NCBI GenBank assembly: GCA_041653935.1 | Contig: JBAZEO010000002.1 | Coordinates: forward strand, 248,001-312,000 | Source of the DNA: JAYEHL01 sp041653935 | GTDB lineage: Bacteria > Chloroflexota > Dehalococcoidia > E44-bin15 | Length of the DNA stretch: 64,000 nucleotides | Reading direction: 5' to 3' | Part shown: in pieces, positions 43,677 through 52,336 of the stretch | Position numbering within the stretch: the stretch's first letter is position 1 | Layout: every line of letters begins with the position of its first letter | The notes under the pieces: model-generated | The model's input: the letters and a program-made list of their open reading frames with translations, nothing else | Told to the model about the DNA's origin: nothing | The model's database searches: none | Translations under genes and position numbers: made by a program

Positions 43677-43728
43677 GAAACAGCTGGCCCCCACACATTA
43701 GCCTGTTATCATCGAAGAGGAGGCAAAA

Positions 43729-44328
43729 ATGAGCGCTGTTAGAAAAGTAAAGATACTTCTCATAGAAGATGATAGCTCATTGAGACACACGTATTCAGAT
43801 GTGCTTACGGCCGACGGATATACGGTAGTCACCGCCGAGGACGGCGAGCAGGGACTGGCGATGGTGAGAACGGAAAAGCCGGACGTGGTCTTGCTGGACC
43901 TTATCCTGCCCAAGCTCCCCGGATTTGAGGTGCTTAAGAGTATCCGGGCCGACGCCGAGATTAAGGACACTATAGTGCTCATAATATCGGTGCTGGGAGA
44001 ACAGAGCCAAATTCAAAAAGGACTGGCGCTGGGAGCTAACGATTATACGGTAAAGGGTTCCTATAAACCGAATGAGATATTAGGGAAGATCCAGGCGTTG
44101 CTTGCAGAACCGGATATCAAGAAGCAGACCAATACCTATAATCTCTTCGTAAAGGGAGACAGGGGCGATGTGGCAAAGCTCCGCAGCAACACAGGCTGGG
44201 CCAGGCCGTTCATCTGCGCGGTCTGTAATGAGGAGATGCAGCTGGTCCTTACCCCGGATTATTCGCATTCCGATGCGCACTGGTTCTCGGCACATTTCGC
44301 CTGCCCCGTATGCGGCAGGCCGTTTTAG
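43729..44328 (+). CDS. Response regulator with C-terminal zinc-ribbon
   Basis: A 199-aa protein; GAGGAGGCAAAA precedes the ATG. The receiver domain covers about 5-125: acidic pair in LLIEDDSSLR, phospho-acceptor Asp in VVLLDLILPKLPG, Ser in IISVLGE and Lys in YTVKGSY. The C-terminal ~45 residues contain two CxxC pairs (ICAVCNEEM and FACPVCGRPF) separated by SHSDAHWFSAH. There is no DNA-binding helix-turn-helix, so output is probably protein or nucleic-acid binding through the ribbon. No histidine kinase gene is adjacent. It is a tandem duplicate of the next gene. Confidence 0.88.
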   Translation: MSAVRKVKILLIEDDSSLRHTYSDVLTADGYTVVTAEDGEQGLAMVRTEKPDVVLLDLILPKLPGFEVLKSIRADAEIKDTIVLIISVLGEQSQIQKGLALGANDYTVKGSYKPNEILGKIQALLAEPDIKKQTNTYNLFVKGDRGDVAKLRSNTGWARPFICAVCNEEMQLVLTPDYSHSDAHWFSAHFACPVCGRPF

Positions 44329-44364
44329 TGCTGCAATAGCCGTTTATTTATCAGAGGAGAGGAA

Positions 44365-44985
44365 ATGAGCGCTGCTGGCAAAGGAAAGATACTCCTTATA
44401 GAAGACGATAGCGCATTGAGATCTGTATATGCGGATGCAATCGCGGCTGACGGCTATACGGTAGTTACCGCCGAGGACGGTGAGCAGGGATGGGCGCTGG
44501 TAAGAACGGAAAAGCCGGATGTGGTCTTACTGGATCTTATCCTGCCCAAGCTCCCTGGATTTGAGGTGCTTAAGAATATCCGGGCCAACGCCGGGACCAG
44601 TGATACGATCGTTCTCATAATGTCGGTGATGGGAGAACATAGGCATATCGAAAAAGCCATGGAGCTGGGGGCTAATGACTATACGGTTAAAGGTTCTTCT
44701 ACACCGCGCGAGGTATTAGGAAAGATCGAAGCATTGCTTACGAAGCGCCTTATCAAAGAACACATCCCTGATGCCAAAGAACAGGTCAAGGTCTATAATC
44801 TCTTTATATTAAAAAACAGGGGCGATGCGGATAAGCTTCAGAACGATGCCGGCTCTACCATGGTGTTTACCTGTCCGGACTGTAGAGAGGAGATGCAGCT
44901 TGTCCTTGCTCCGGATCATTCGCGCTCCGATGCGCACTGGTTTTCCGCACATTTCGCCTGTCCCAACTGCGGCAAGCCGTTTTAG
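44365..44985 (+). CDS. Response regulator with C-terminal zinc-ribbon, paralogue
   Basis: A 206-aa protein closely similar to the previous gene: LLIEDDSALR, VVLLDLILPKLPG, LIMSVMGEHR, YTVKGSS and the tail pairs TCPDCREEM and FACPNCGKPF around SRSDAHWFSAH. AGAGGAGAGGAA precedes the ATG. Short spacing (37 nt) and shared structure show recent tandem duplication. The phosphofructokinase gene starts 42 nt downstream, so the three may be cotranscribed. Confidence 0.88.
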   Translation: MSAAGKGKILLIEDDSALRSVYADAIAADGYTVVTAEDGEQGWALVRTEKPDVVLLDLILPKLPGFEVLKNIRANAGTSDTIVLIMSVMGEHRHIEKAMELGANDYTVKGSSTPREVLGKIEALLTKRLIKEHIPDAKEQVKVYNLFILKNRGDADKLQNDAGSTMVFTCPDCREEMQLVLAPDHSRSDAHWFSAHFACPNCGKPF

Positions 44986-45026
44986 TATGGAGGCCTTCTC
45001 CACAATACAATGCGGGGGATTAACTG

Positions 45027-46124
45027 ATGGCTAGGAAGAAAAGTATCGCCATGCTCACGGGAGGAGGGGACTGCCCGGGCACGAACGCAGTCATCCGGGC
45101 GGTTGCCAAGAAAGCCATTTTGGAACATAAGCTGGAGGTTATCGGCATCGAGGATGGCTACGAGGGCATGATAACTAATCGCTGTCGAAAGCTTGAATAC
45201 AGCGATGTTTCGGGTATCCTCACGATAGGCGGCACGATACTGGGAACATCGAACACTTCAAATCCATATCGATATGCCGTGAAAGCGGGAAAACGGCTGA
45301 AGTTTGAAGACGTGTCGCAGGCGGCCATAGCCAACCTGAAGAAACTAAATGTAGACTGCCTCTTTTGTATCGGTGGGGACGGCACACTGAACATCGCCAA
45401 CAAGCTTTTCAGGGACGGGCTTCCCGTCATCGGCATCCCCAAGACAATTGATAACGACCTGTTGGGCACCGATATCACTTTCGGCTTCGATACCGCGGTT
45501 TCTATCAACACCGAAGGCATCGACAGGCTCCACACGACCGCGCAATCGCACCACCGCGTCATGATCCTGGAGGTCATGGGCCGCAATGCAGGGTGGATCG
45601 CCCTGCACGCGGGCACCGCCGGCGGGGGTGACATCATACTCATCCCGGAGATCCCATACGATATAGACGTCATAGCTGAAAAGGTGCGGCAAAGAAGCAA
45701 AATAGGCAAGAAATTCACCATCGTAGTGGTATCGGAAGGGGCTAAGCCGAAGGGCGGAGACTGTGTTGTACAGAGGGTCGTTAAAGAGAGCACCGATCCG
45801 ATAAGGCTCGGCGGCATCGGGTTTGCTCTGGGAACTCAAATCGAGCAGGCGACGGGACTCGAAACGCGCACGGTTGTGATGGGACATCTCCAGAGGGGCG
45901 GCACTCCAACGCCATATGACAGGGTGCTGGCGACGAGGCTGGGCACCAGGGCTGTCGATATGATGAAGAGGAAGAAGTTCGGGTATATGGTAGGGATTCA
46001 AAACAACTTGCTCGTCGAGGTCCCTCTGGGGGACGTCGCCAAAGGCAGAAAACTTGTTCCGCTGGATGATCCGCTGATAAGATCGGCCCGGTCTGTGGGC
46101 ACCTGTTTCGGCGATCGCTTATGA
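45027..46124 (+). CDS. pfkA: 6-phosphofructokinase (GGDGT / PKTIDND type)
   Basis: A 365-aa protein with TGGGDCPGTNAVIRA, CIGGDGTLNIANKL, GIPKTIDNDLLGTD, EVMGRNAGWIALHAG and VMGHLQRGGTPTPYDR. The Gly in GGDG is the ATP-type residue, while Lys in PKTIDND is usual in pyrophosphate-dependent enzymes; group III enzymes with this mix are mostly ATP-using. It phosphorylates fructose 6-phosphate. The length fits that group. Confidence 0.92.
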   Translation: MARKKSIAMLTGGGDCPGTNAVIRAVAKKAILEHKLEVIGIEDGYEGMITNRCRKLEYSDVSGILTIGGTILGTSNTSNPYRYAVKAGKRLKFEDVSQAAIANLKKLNVDCLFCIGGDGTLNIANKLFRDGLPVIGIPKTIDNDLLGTDITFGFDTAVSINTEGIDRLHTTAQSHHRVMILEVMGRNAGWIALHAGTAGGGDIILIPEIPYDIDVIAEKVRQRSKIGKKFTIVVVSEGAKPKGGDCVVQRVVKESTDPIRLGGIGFALGTQIEQATGLETRTVVMGHLQRGGTPTPYDRVLATRLGTRAVDMMKRKKFGYMVGIQNNLLVEVPLGDVAKGRKLVPLDDPLIRSARSVGTCFGDRL

Positions 46125-46208
46125 GCAACTGACAAAACAAGGATATTTTTCATATCCACGTTAACGCGACATTCAATCTACGGGAGGGCCAACCCGGAGG
46201 ATGTTTAA

Positions 46209-46382
46209 ATGAAGAACTTCATCAAGAAAACCCGCCCAAAGACCAGGGAAGACATTAAGGAAGCGATCCAAGGTCTCGAGCTCCAGATCAATTACGAAAT
46301 CTCTATCGGCAAACGAGACAACATCGACTACTATAAAGGTCAAATCAAGCGCTTTAAGGCAAAACTGGACGAAATGCATTAG
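46209..46382 (+). CDS. Small basic hypothetical protein, 57 aa
   Basis: ATG at 46209 has CCCGGAGG at 46193-46200, 8 nt upstream. The product is lysine-rich and helical (begins MKNFIKKTRPKTREDIKEAI, ends KAKLDEMH). No family is recognised. A 35-nt repeat begins directly after the stop. Confidence 0.6.
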   Translation: MKNFIKKTRPKTREDIKEAIQGLELQINYEISIGKRDNIDYYKGQIKRFKAKLDEMH

Positions 46383-46383
46383 G

Positions 46384-46419
46384 CCGTGCCCTCAGGTAGT
46401 GGAGGTTCGAACGTTTGAC
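46384..46419. repeat. Short interspersed repeat, copy 1
   Basis: Core GTGCCCTCAGGTAGTGGAGG-TTCGAACGTTTGA. Four related copies lie in successive gaps between small genes at 46.4-48.1 kb. Confidence 0.65.
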
Positions 46420-46486
46420 TTAATAGAGTTTATTGCTGTTATAATCCCCGTGAATATCGTTCCTTAATATGTTTCGGGAGGTCGCC

Positions 46487-46831
46487 ATGCTGGTAACCAG
46501 ATTGCAAGATGTGGAGAAAACAGTGCCTGCAATGGAAGGCGCCAAGGATATCTATAAACAGGTTCCTCTCTCTAGAAAGGACGGGGTTCCCACTTTTTCA
46601 TTCCGGGTATTTACTATTAAGCCCGGCGGGCACACGCCTTTTCATCAGCATCCGTTTGAACATATGACTTACGTAATTGAAGGAAAAGGGATTATGGTTT
46701 CAGCGAACCAAAAACATGAGCTAAGTAAGGGTGATTTCGCTTTAATCTTGCCCGATGAAAAACATCAGGTCAGGAATACAGGCAAAAGCGACCTGATAAT
46801 AATCTGTGCTGTTCCAAAAGAACATGAATGA
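46487..46831 (+). CDS. Cupin-domain protein
   Basis: A 114-aa protein from ATG 46487, preceded by CGGGAGGTCGCC; an ATG 18 nt upstream is weaker. The cupin motif is visible: GGHTPFHQHPFEHMTYVIEG (metal ligands HxH, E) and then PDEKHQVRNTG (His). A small metal-binding beta-barrel; the substrate is unknown. Confidence 0.82.
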   Translation: MLVTRLQDVEKTVPAMEGAKDIYKQVPLSRKDGVPTFSFRVFTIKPGGHTPFHQHPFEHMTYVIEGKGIMVSANQKHELSKGDFALILPDEKHQVRNTGKSDLIIICAVPKEHE

Positions 46832-46876
46832 CAGTTCAGACTAGAAGTTGATTTATCGGCTGCAAATTCTGCTATT

Positions 46877-46915
46877 GATTGTCCCCAAGTGGCGGAGGTT
46901 CGAATGTTCAAGACC
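46877..46915. repeat. Short interspersed repeat, copy 2
   Basis: GTCCCCAAGTGGCGGAGG-TTCGAATGTTCAAG. The second half overlaps the 3' end of the following - strand cupin gene. Confidence 0.6.
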
Positions 46916-47261
46916 TTATCATTACCAACATCATTTTGAATCTTTTAGCTGCTTTTAAGGCATGCGTCTTATTGGCTGGCATTATTACCAGTTCCCCTGC
47001 CTTTAAGTGGAGGGACTTACCAGCTATGGTAATATCAGCTTCACCATCGATAAGGTAAACCAAAGCATCAAATGGCGCTGTGTGCTCACTCAATCCTTGC
47101 CCTTCATCGAAGGCGAATAGAGTCACGGTACCTGTTTTTTTGTTTATTATCTCTTTGCTCACTACAGAGCCGTCCTGATAATCTACCAGGTCTGCTAGTT
47201 TCATGGCTCGTCCCAAGAGACTTTCACTGCTTCTTGATTTATCACTATTTTCTGCGCTCAT
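46908..47261 (-). CDS. Cupin-domain protein (second)
   Basis: A 117-aa protein with cupin motifs GLSEHTAPFDALVYLIDGEA and MPANKTHALKA. The metal-binding motif is less complete than in the protein at 46487 (EHTAPFDA). It overlaps the YgbA-like gene upstream by 4 nt, so the two are translationally coupled. Confidence 0.8.
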   Translation of the reverse strand: MSAENSDKSRSSESLLGRAMKLADLVDYQDGSVVSKEIINKKTGTVTLFAFDEGQGLSEHTAPFDALVYLIDGEADITIAGKSLHLKAGELVIMPANKTHALKAAKRFKMMLVMIRS

Positions 47262-47602
47262 TCTATACTCCCTCTTTCATAGATAGGATCTTTTCTTCGG
47301 CTATCGATTAGGTGCAATATTGCGGCTATAGGATGCCGATATATCATGCGAGGTCCGGAGTATCGCATTACCTCCCTGATTCTTTCCCTCATAACAGGTT
47401 TGTAACAGTGTACCGGACACTTGAGGCAAGTAGTCTTTCCCTCCCGAAATGGACATTTTTCGAGACATCTGTGTGCATATTCTAGCAGTGCTGAACATTC
47501 TTGACACAATTCACTGGAGTTATGATGCTTGTGGCAATACATATCTATCATTGCTCTGACAGTATTACCTTCTCGTTTAATTCTAGGATATTTATTTCTC
47601 AT
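47258..47602 (-). CDS. YgbA-like protein (nitrous oxide-stimulated promoter family)
   Basis: A 114-aa cysteine-rich protein: DMYCHKHH, LCQECSALLEYAHRCLEKCP, TTCLKCPVHCYKPVMRERI and VMRYSGPRMIYRHPIAAILH, which match the YgbA family pattern. Several Cys could ligate iron-sulfur or zinc. The family is linked to nitrosative-stress regulation in E. coli; the role here is unknown. Confidence 0.85.
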   Translation of the reverse strand: MRNKYPRIKREGNTVRAMIDMYCHKHHNSSELCQECSALLEYAHRCLEKCPFREGKTTCLKCPVHCYKPVMRERIREVMRYSGPRMIYRHPIAAILHLIDSRRKDPIYERGSIE

Positions 47603-47660
47603 GTCAGATTAATTATATACAAAAATGTCGGCTTTGATATCAGGGTTACTGCTGTGTGAG

Positions 47661-47696
47661 ATGGTGCCCCCAGGTGACGGAAGTTCGAACGCGCGG
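47661..47696. repeat. Short interspersed repeat, copy 3
   Basis: GGTGCCCCCAGGTGACGGAAG-TTCGAACGCGCGG between the YgbA-like gene and the small zinc-ribbon gene. Confidence 0.65.
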
Positions 47697-47820
47697 AAAG
47701 TATTAAGCTCTAATTGTGATGTCACTATTTTGGGGATAAGGTCATGTTTACTCGGGATCATTGACACCACCAAAAAAATTATCTATGCTCCTGTCAGAAA
47801 AAGGAATTATAAGGAGAACA

Positions 47821-48021
47821 ATGAAGAACTGGATAAGAGCTAAACTAAACCACAAGCTATGGTTTTGGTATATAGAGTGCACGGGATGCGGCAAAGTCCT
47901 GACATGGCAGGAAGCAGGATTAATTTCCATTGAGGGTGCTGAGCCCGCCTTTTACTGTAAGAACTGCCTTAAATCATTGGGGGAGAAAGAAAAGATCACT
48001 ATCAATATCCCGCGCGGCTGA
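47821..48021 (+). CDS. Small zinc-ribbon protein, 66 aa
   Basis: ATG at 47821 with AAGGAG just upstream; an earlier in-frame start lacks one. Two CxxC pairs (IECTGCGKVLTW and YCKNCLKSLG) form a zinc ribbon, preceded by a Trp-rich helix (LNHKLWFWY). No family recognised. Confidence 0.65.
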   Translation: MKNWIRAKLNHKLWFWYIECTGCGKVLTWQEAGLISIEGAEPAFYCKNCLKSLGEKEKITINIPRG

Positions 48022-48087
48022 ATTCTGATTTCACAGCCTTAACGGCATAGTTACTACTAGTGCATCAGCGAGTCGGGATTCATGAAA

Positions 48088-48125
48088 ATTGGTGCCCCCA
48101 AGTGTGGGAAGTTCGAACGTTTGAT
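48088..48125. repeat. Short interspersed repeat, copy 4
   Basis: GGTGCCCCCAAGTGTGGGAAG-TTCGAACGTTTGA, just before the tail of the first island gene; marks the edge of the AT-rich island. Confidence 0.65.
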
Positions 48126-48135
48126 TATCAGATAA

Positions 48136-50277
48136 TTAGTGCTGTCTGTTTCTCTGGGCAGTCATTTGTTTAGCAAGTTCCTCAGTAAAACCTGCTTGCA
48201 TCATTTGTTTAATAATCCGCTTTGCCTGTAGCGCTTGTTTTTCAGATATTGGCCAACCTTGATGCAGATACTTGCCTATACTGAAGATGATGCCTCTTTG
48301 CCAAGGTTGAAGCTTATTTTCCACTTTCATCCAATGAGATAAGCTAAAAAAGAAATCCGCACCATACTTGGTAATATCAGAATCGCTGCTTGTAGCTTTA
48401 CTGATAAGCTGTAGATCATTGTCGTCTTTATCCACAGTTTCAGTATGGGAAACACTTATGGTCTTATTATCAGGTTCAGCCTCAAGTGGGACCTTCCCCT
48501 TACACTCAGGATATTGGCAACAAACATGAAACTTCTTACCAATGTTTGTCCCCTTTTTAGCTGTGCGCACAGTGGTTTTGGAATTACATTCCGGACAGAG
48601 GACATCTCTAACAGATAATGAATCCCCTCCCTTAACATCATTACTTTCTTTTAAATCCTCTTTTAACGTAGAAATGACTTTTTCTTGCTCTTTGTGGACA
48701 CTTTCATGTATTGAATCGCTACTTTTTCCCTCTGATTCTTCCGAACCAGCAGTACAATTCTGTGTTTGAAATTCACTTAGGATTCTATCCAAATCATCAG
48801 AAGTTATATCCTCTTTACCAGGATGAGTTGTAGCAGGAATAAAATAGTTAGTATGAACTCTCTCTACCCTGGGATTGAAACTCGCAGCAAAAAGTACACT
48901 ATTCGGATTAAAAATTTTACGATGGTTTCCCATCTCGGCACATATAACCTCAAATGACACTGGCGTAGACGTCTCTGCATATTTTTTTCCTACGATCTCG
49001 GCTACGGTTTCGTGCAACCCTTTAGAAGGACGCTCATAACCCCACTCTTTTAATGCATACACACCTCTGATCCCAACCCATACTATGCCAAGCCTTTCAG
49101 CACATAGGGCATTATATATACTTCCCTCAGATATAGTATTTTCTGAAAAAAGACTGTTATGCACCTCTGCAATCTTCGTATAATGTGCCGGTTTACCTAT
49201 ATATCTCAATGCAGCTACAAGTCTGTCGTTATTTGTTGGTAATTTGTTACATGCAGCACATGCTAGAACGTGGATAACTTCAGAGACGGCCTTCAAATCT
49301 GAATCTATTAGGTATATATGCCCCTGTGTTACTAAAAAAGAAGCTGTCTTACCGATTTCGGTTTCTTTCACGTCCCAATGTTTCATATCTAGATTTGATA
49401 AATCTTGCTCTGAAATACCCAATACGATAAGGTCACTGGTAGGAATCTGAGCTGTGGGTATTCCAAGATATTTAGCCAAGAATCTAATTGGGGCTGCTTC
49501 AGGAGAGGCGCTTTTTACAATCAAGCTGCCTCTATTGAGCCTAACAAAAGAAATCAGAGGCACTACAAAGTAATAATATCTCGTAGAATGGCGAAGCCGC
49601 TTCCAAGACTTTGTTTCAATTTGACGAACCCTCTCTCTGGTTATGCTTAGCTCATCAGCTATTTGCTGGAGAGTTGATTTAACCTCGCCATTCAACCCCT
49701 CTCGTTTTTCAATAATCAGTTTTTGTCTTGGGTCTGCATCTAGAAACGCGCTCACGAACGCTCGCGCAAGAAGTTCATAGAAATCTGCCTCACCCACTTT
49801 AAACAAATCATAGAGAATGTGCCTGATTCTTCTGCTTTTGTGATTGGTGAGGAAAGACAGTATATGCGCCGTGGGAAATACATAGCTATTTGGCTCTAAT
49901 GCAGGTCCAATGAAACCATAGGAGCGACCGAAGAGTATTGCCTCAATGGGAGGCTCAGTCCACCTGTCGTAAGGCAAGAGTGAACTCATATATGAAGCCA
50001 ATTGCCTACCGCTTAAAGTGACTTTGTCTGCGTTTGTTAATCGTAGTGTAAATCCTACGAACCACGAAAAAAGTGCTTGTTTAGTTATATAATAATCTTG
50101 GTCACTAGATATGACGTGTTGCAATAATAGGAATCTATCATCGCTTTGGATAGCATCCTCAAGTTCTGCATAGTTAACTTCTGAATCTATATAATCATCT
50201 AAAACTTTAAAATCAGCAGTGAAGGCATATTCGCTGATCGAAAGAGAGTTAAGCATATTTGCAGTAAGTTCGTCCAT
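48136..50277 (-). CDS. HARE-HTH / sigma-region-4-like / zinc-ribbon protein
   Basis: A 713-aa protein of unusual architecture. Residues about 200-230 are a sigma-70 region 4-like helix-turn-helix (LQQIADELSITRERVRQIE). About 350-412 match a HARE-HTH (LVAALRYIGKPAHYTKIAEV...GIRGVYAL), a DNA-binding fold common in restriction and chromatin proteins. About 561-593 are a topoisomerase-type zinc ribbon (LCPECN...CCQYPECKG). An acidic linker separates the last two. The set suggests a DNA-binding sensor rather than a sigma factor, because regions 2 and 3 are not evident. It follows a 157-aa gene at 5 nt and a GHKL ATPase gene. Confidence 0.78.
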   Translation of the reverse strand: MDELTANMLNSLSISEYAFTADFKVLDDYIDSEVNYAELEDAIQSDDRFLLLQHVISSDQDYYITKQALFSWFVGFTLRLTNADKVTLSGRQLASYMSSLLPYDRWTEPPIEAILFGRSYGFIGPALEPNSYVFPTAHILSFLTNHKSRRIRHILYDLFKVGEADFYELLARAFVSAFLDADPRQKLIIEKREGLNGEVKSTLQQIADELSITRERVRQIETKSWKRLRHSTRYYYFVVPLISFVRLNRGSLIVKSASPEAAPIRFLAKYLGIPTAQIPTSDLIVLGISEQDLSNLDMKHWDVKETEIGKTASFLVTQGHIYLIDSDLKAVSEVIHVLACAACNKLPTNNDRLVAALRYIGKPAHYTKIAEVHNSLFSENTISEGSIYNALCAERLGIVWVGIRGVYALKEWGYERPSKGLHETVAEIVGKKYAETSTPVSFEVICAEMGNHRKIFNPNSVLFAASFNPRVERVHTNYFIPATTHPGKEDITSDDLDRILSEFQTQNCTAGSEESEGKSSDSIHESVHKEQEKVISTLKEDLKESNDVKGGDSLSVRDVLCPECNSKTTVRTAKKGTNIGKKFHVCCQYPECKGKVPLEAEPDNKTISVSHTETVDKDDNDLQLISKATSSDSDITKYGADFFFSLSHWMKVENKLQPWQRGIIFSIGKYLHQGWPISEKQALQAKRIIKQMMQAGFTEELAKQMTAQRNRQH

Positions 50278-50282
50278 AGCAA

Positions 50283-50756
50283 CTATTCGTCCAAAGGCAA
50301 ACCTCTGCTTATCTTCTCTGCAACTTTGCGGGTTCCTTTTTCACATCGACCCCAGTTTAAATATTCGGGAATTAGCGATATCTCCGGTATATAACGTCTA
50401 AGAATGATTACCTTCTCTAGCCATTTCCTTTTAACTGTCAAATCACGTGCCAGGTGTTCATACAGGCCATCCAATTGAAATGAAATCTTCTCTAAATCTC
50501 GTGTGAGTTTGAATATGCTATCACCGAGTTGCCAGACCACACGTGCTGACACTGGTTTTCGCTCAACTCTTTGATTATTCATTTCACGAATAATCAAAAG
50601 CATTCGATGTATCGCATTTCTATATATTTCGGCAGCTCCCTTAGCTAGCCCTTCGATATCCTTCTCATTGGATATTAATTCTTCCATCGGGAAGGAAGCT
50701 TCATACTTGTTGCCACTTTTCTCAAAAGATATAAATACTAAACGCTCTTTCATCAC
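50283..50756 (-). CDS. Hypothetical helical protein, 157 aa
   Basis: I do not recognise the family. The protein is mainly alpha-helical and charged (YEASFPMEELISNEKDIEGL, then LGDSIFKLTRDLEKISFQL). Its start overlaps the GHKL ATPase stop by 4 nt and its stop lies 5 nt before the HARE-HTH gene, so it is the middle member of a three-gene unit and a likely partner of both. Confidence 0.6.
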   Translation of the reverse strand: MMKERLVFISFEKSGNKYEASFPMEELISNEKDIEGLAKGAAEIYRNAIHRMLLIIREMNNQRVERKPVSARVVWQLGDSIFKLTRDLEKISFQLDGLYEHLARDLTVKRKWLEKVIILRRYIPEISLIPEYLNWGRCEKGTRKVAEKISRGLPLDE

Positions 50757-52276
50757 ACGTTACCCCAAGCTGACATCATCTTATCAGCAAATATAAATTC
50801 TTGAGTATCACTTCCACTGGCAATAAATCTTTGAACAGCAATAGCAATTGAAAAGAGGTAATGCAGCCTTTTAGCTGTGCTATTAGCATGAACTTTTTTA
50901 TAGCAGGGGTGCCCAATATTAATGACAACATTGTTTCCGTCAACCCATGCCAAATCCACCCTTTCAGGTACTTCACTAAAAGTGACTTTAGGGCCGCGCC
51001 GACTAGTTCTGCTTATCGGTTTTGCGCTCTCGGTTCCACTTTCTTTATCTTCTATCAATGATTCACCAGGCTGGTCTCCTATATCCTGCAAACCTGTACC
51101 AGTTCCTGCTTTACCTTCTCCATCTGGAAAAGTTGCCGCTACTCCTTCATGAGTCTGGGCACTAATTTCTCCACCGAGGTCATGGTGGAGTACATCTTTC
51201 CTCATTCTAAATCCAAGTAATTCAGATAACTCTGGAACGTCTTCTATTATTTTTTTTAATTCCCTTTCCAGCTTCGTCACCTCACCAGGATCATAAATAT
51301 CGGAAGATTGCACACCCAATTCCCCCAACCAAGTTTTAAACTCCTGTCTAATTGGATCATAAAGTTTCTCAAAGTCAGCATGTTTACCACGTCGGATGAA
51401 ATCTGTTTTTGATGTAGTCAAGAACTTTACAAACTCAGGGATTTCAACTACCCCCAATATTTGTGGTCCCAATGTACCTGGGAACTGATTAAACAAATCA
51501 GCTTTAATAACCTTGCCATGAGTACAAAGAAAGACACCGCAAATATCTGGTGCAATAGGATAAGGATCTCCAGCTAATCCAAGGACACCGTATCCTATCC
51601 CCTTTCCTGATCTTTGAGGTTTGAATTTTCGTACTTTTTCAAGTTGAAAAGCTTCTTCTAGTCTAGTAGGTTCTATAACTTCATCATTAATGATAAACCT
51701 TAGGTCCTTAGAATAGTAATTAATCCTACTATATAGATTAAGAAATTCACTATTTAATAATGGGAGATACTGCCGTTGTAGTACACTCTTTAACTCTTTT
51801 GTCGTAGAATATGTGATTGTTGCATCTTGTTTGAAGTGGATTTCAACCCTTGTTCCTTTACCTTTCAGATATTTTGGCTTAATATCCTGCCATACTAGCT
51901 TGTTCTTAGTTTGCAATTGCCATTCGGAACCGCCACGAAAAGAATCACTGCATGTTTCTGTTAGCACCCTTGTCGCAATATTAAAACTCACCTTCGCTCC
52001 TATACCAGCAAAACCTATTCCGGTTCCACGTGTCTTTAATCCAGCTGCAAAGTCATGGTATTGATCAAAACTTTCCAGAGTCATTCCTTCACCGTTGTCA
52101 GTGACAACCAGTATTTTTTCTTTCTTGCTGTAATCTATTGAAATACGAGTTGGCTTTGCATCAAGAGCATTTGCGATTAGTTCGACCAATACAACTTCTG
52201 CCACTTCAAAAGGGTACATCTCGGCCAAATCTTTAATCAAATTTTGAAAATTTACACCGCTTTCATGAGTAGCCAT
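50753..52276 (-). CDS. GHKL (Hsp90-like) ATPase
   Basis: A 507-aa protein with complete GHKL motifs: N-box E32-N36 in VELIANALDA, G1 DNGEGM at 60-65 and G2 GTGIGFAGIGAK at 84-95. This ATPase fold occurs in Hsp90, MutL, gyrase B, MORC and in several defence systems. No Hsp90 middle domain is evident. The next ~350 residues have a beta-rich part and a Gly/Glu-rich linker. First gene of a three-gene unit; the 61-nt gap to the methylase gene upstream could hold its own promoter. Confidence 0.85.
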   Translation of the reverse strand: MATHESGVNFQNLIKDLAEMYPFEVAEVVLVELIANALDAKPTRISIDYSKKEKILVVTDNGEGMTLESFDQYHDFAAGLKTRGTGIGFAGIGAKVSFNIATRVLTETCSDSFRGGSEWQLQTKNKLVWQDIKPKYLKGKGTRVEIHFKQDATITYSTTKELKSVLQRQYLPLLNSEFLNLYSRINYYSKDLRFIINDEVIEPTRLEEAFQLEKVRKFKPQRSGKGIGYGVLGLAGDPYPIAPDICGVFLCTHGKVIKADLFNQFPGTLGPQILGVVEIPEFVKFLTTSKTDFIRRGKHADFEKLYDPIRQEFKTWLGELGVQSSDIYDPGEVTKLERELKKIIEDVPELSELLGFRMRKDVLHHDLGGEISAQTHEGVAATFPDGEGKAGTGTGLQDIGDQPGESLIEDKESGTESAKPISRTSRRGPKVTFSEVPERVDLAWVDGNNVVINIGHPCYKKVHANSTAKRLHYLFSIAIAVQRFIASGSDTQEFIFADKMMSAWGNV

Positions 52277-52336
52277 ATAGCACTTCTCCTTACATGGTTC
52301 TATTGCAATGCGTGTTTATACTTTCTAAGAAGTTTG

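Noticed and set aside
46384..48125. The GTTCGAA-containing repeats considered as tRNA genes
   Set aside because: No acceptor or anticodon arms can be formed around any copy, so they are not tRNAs.
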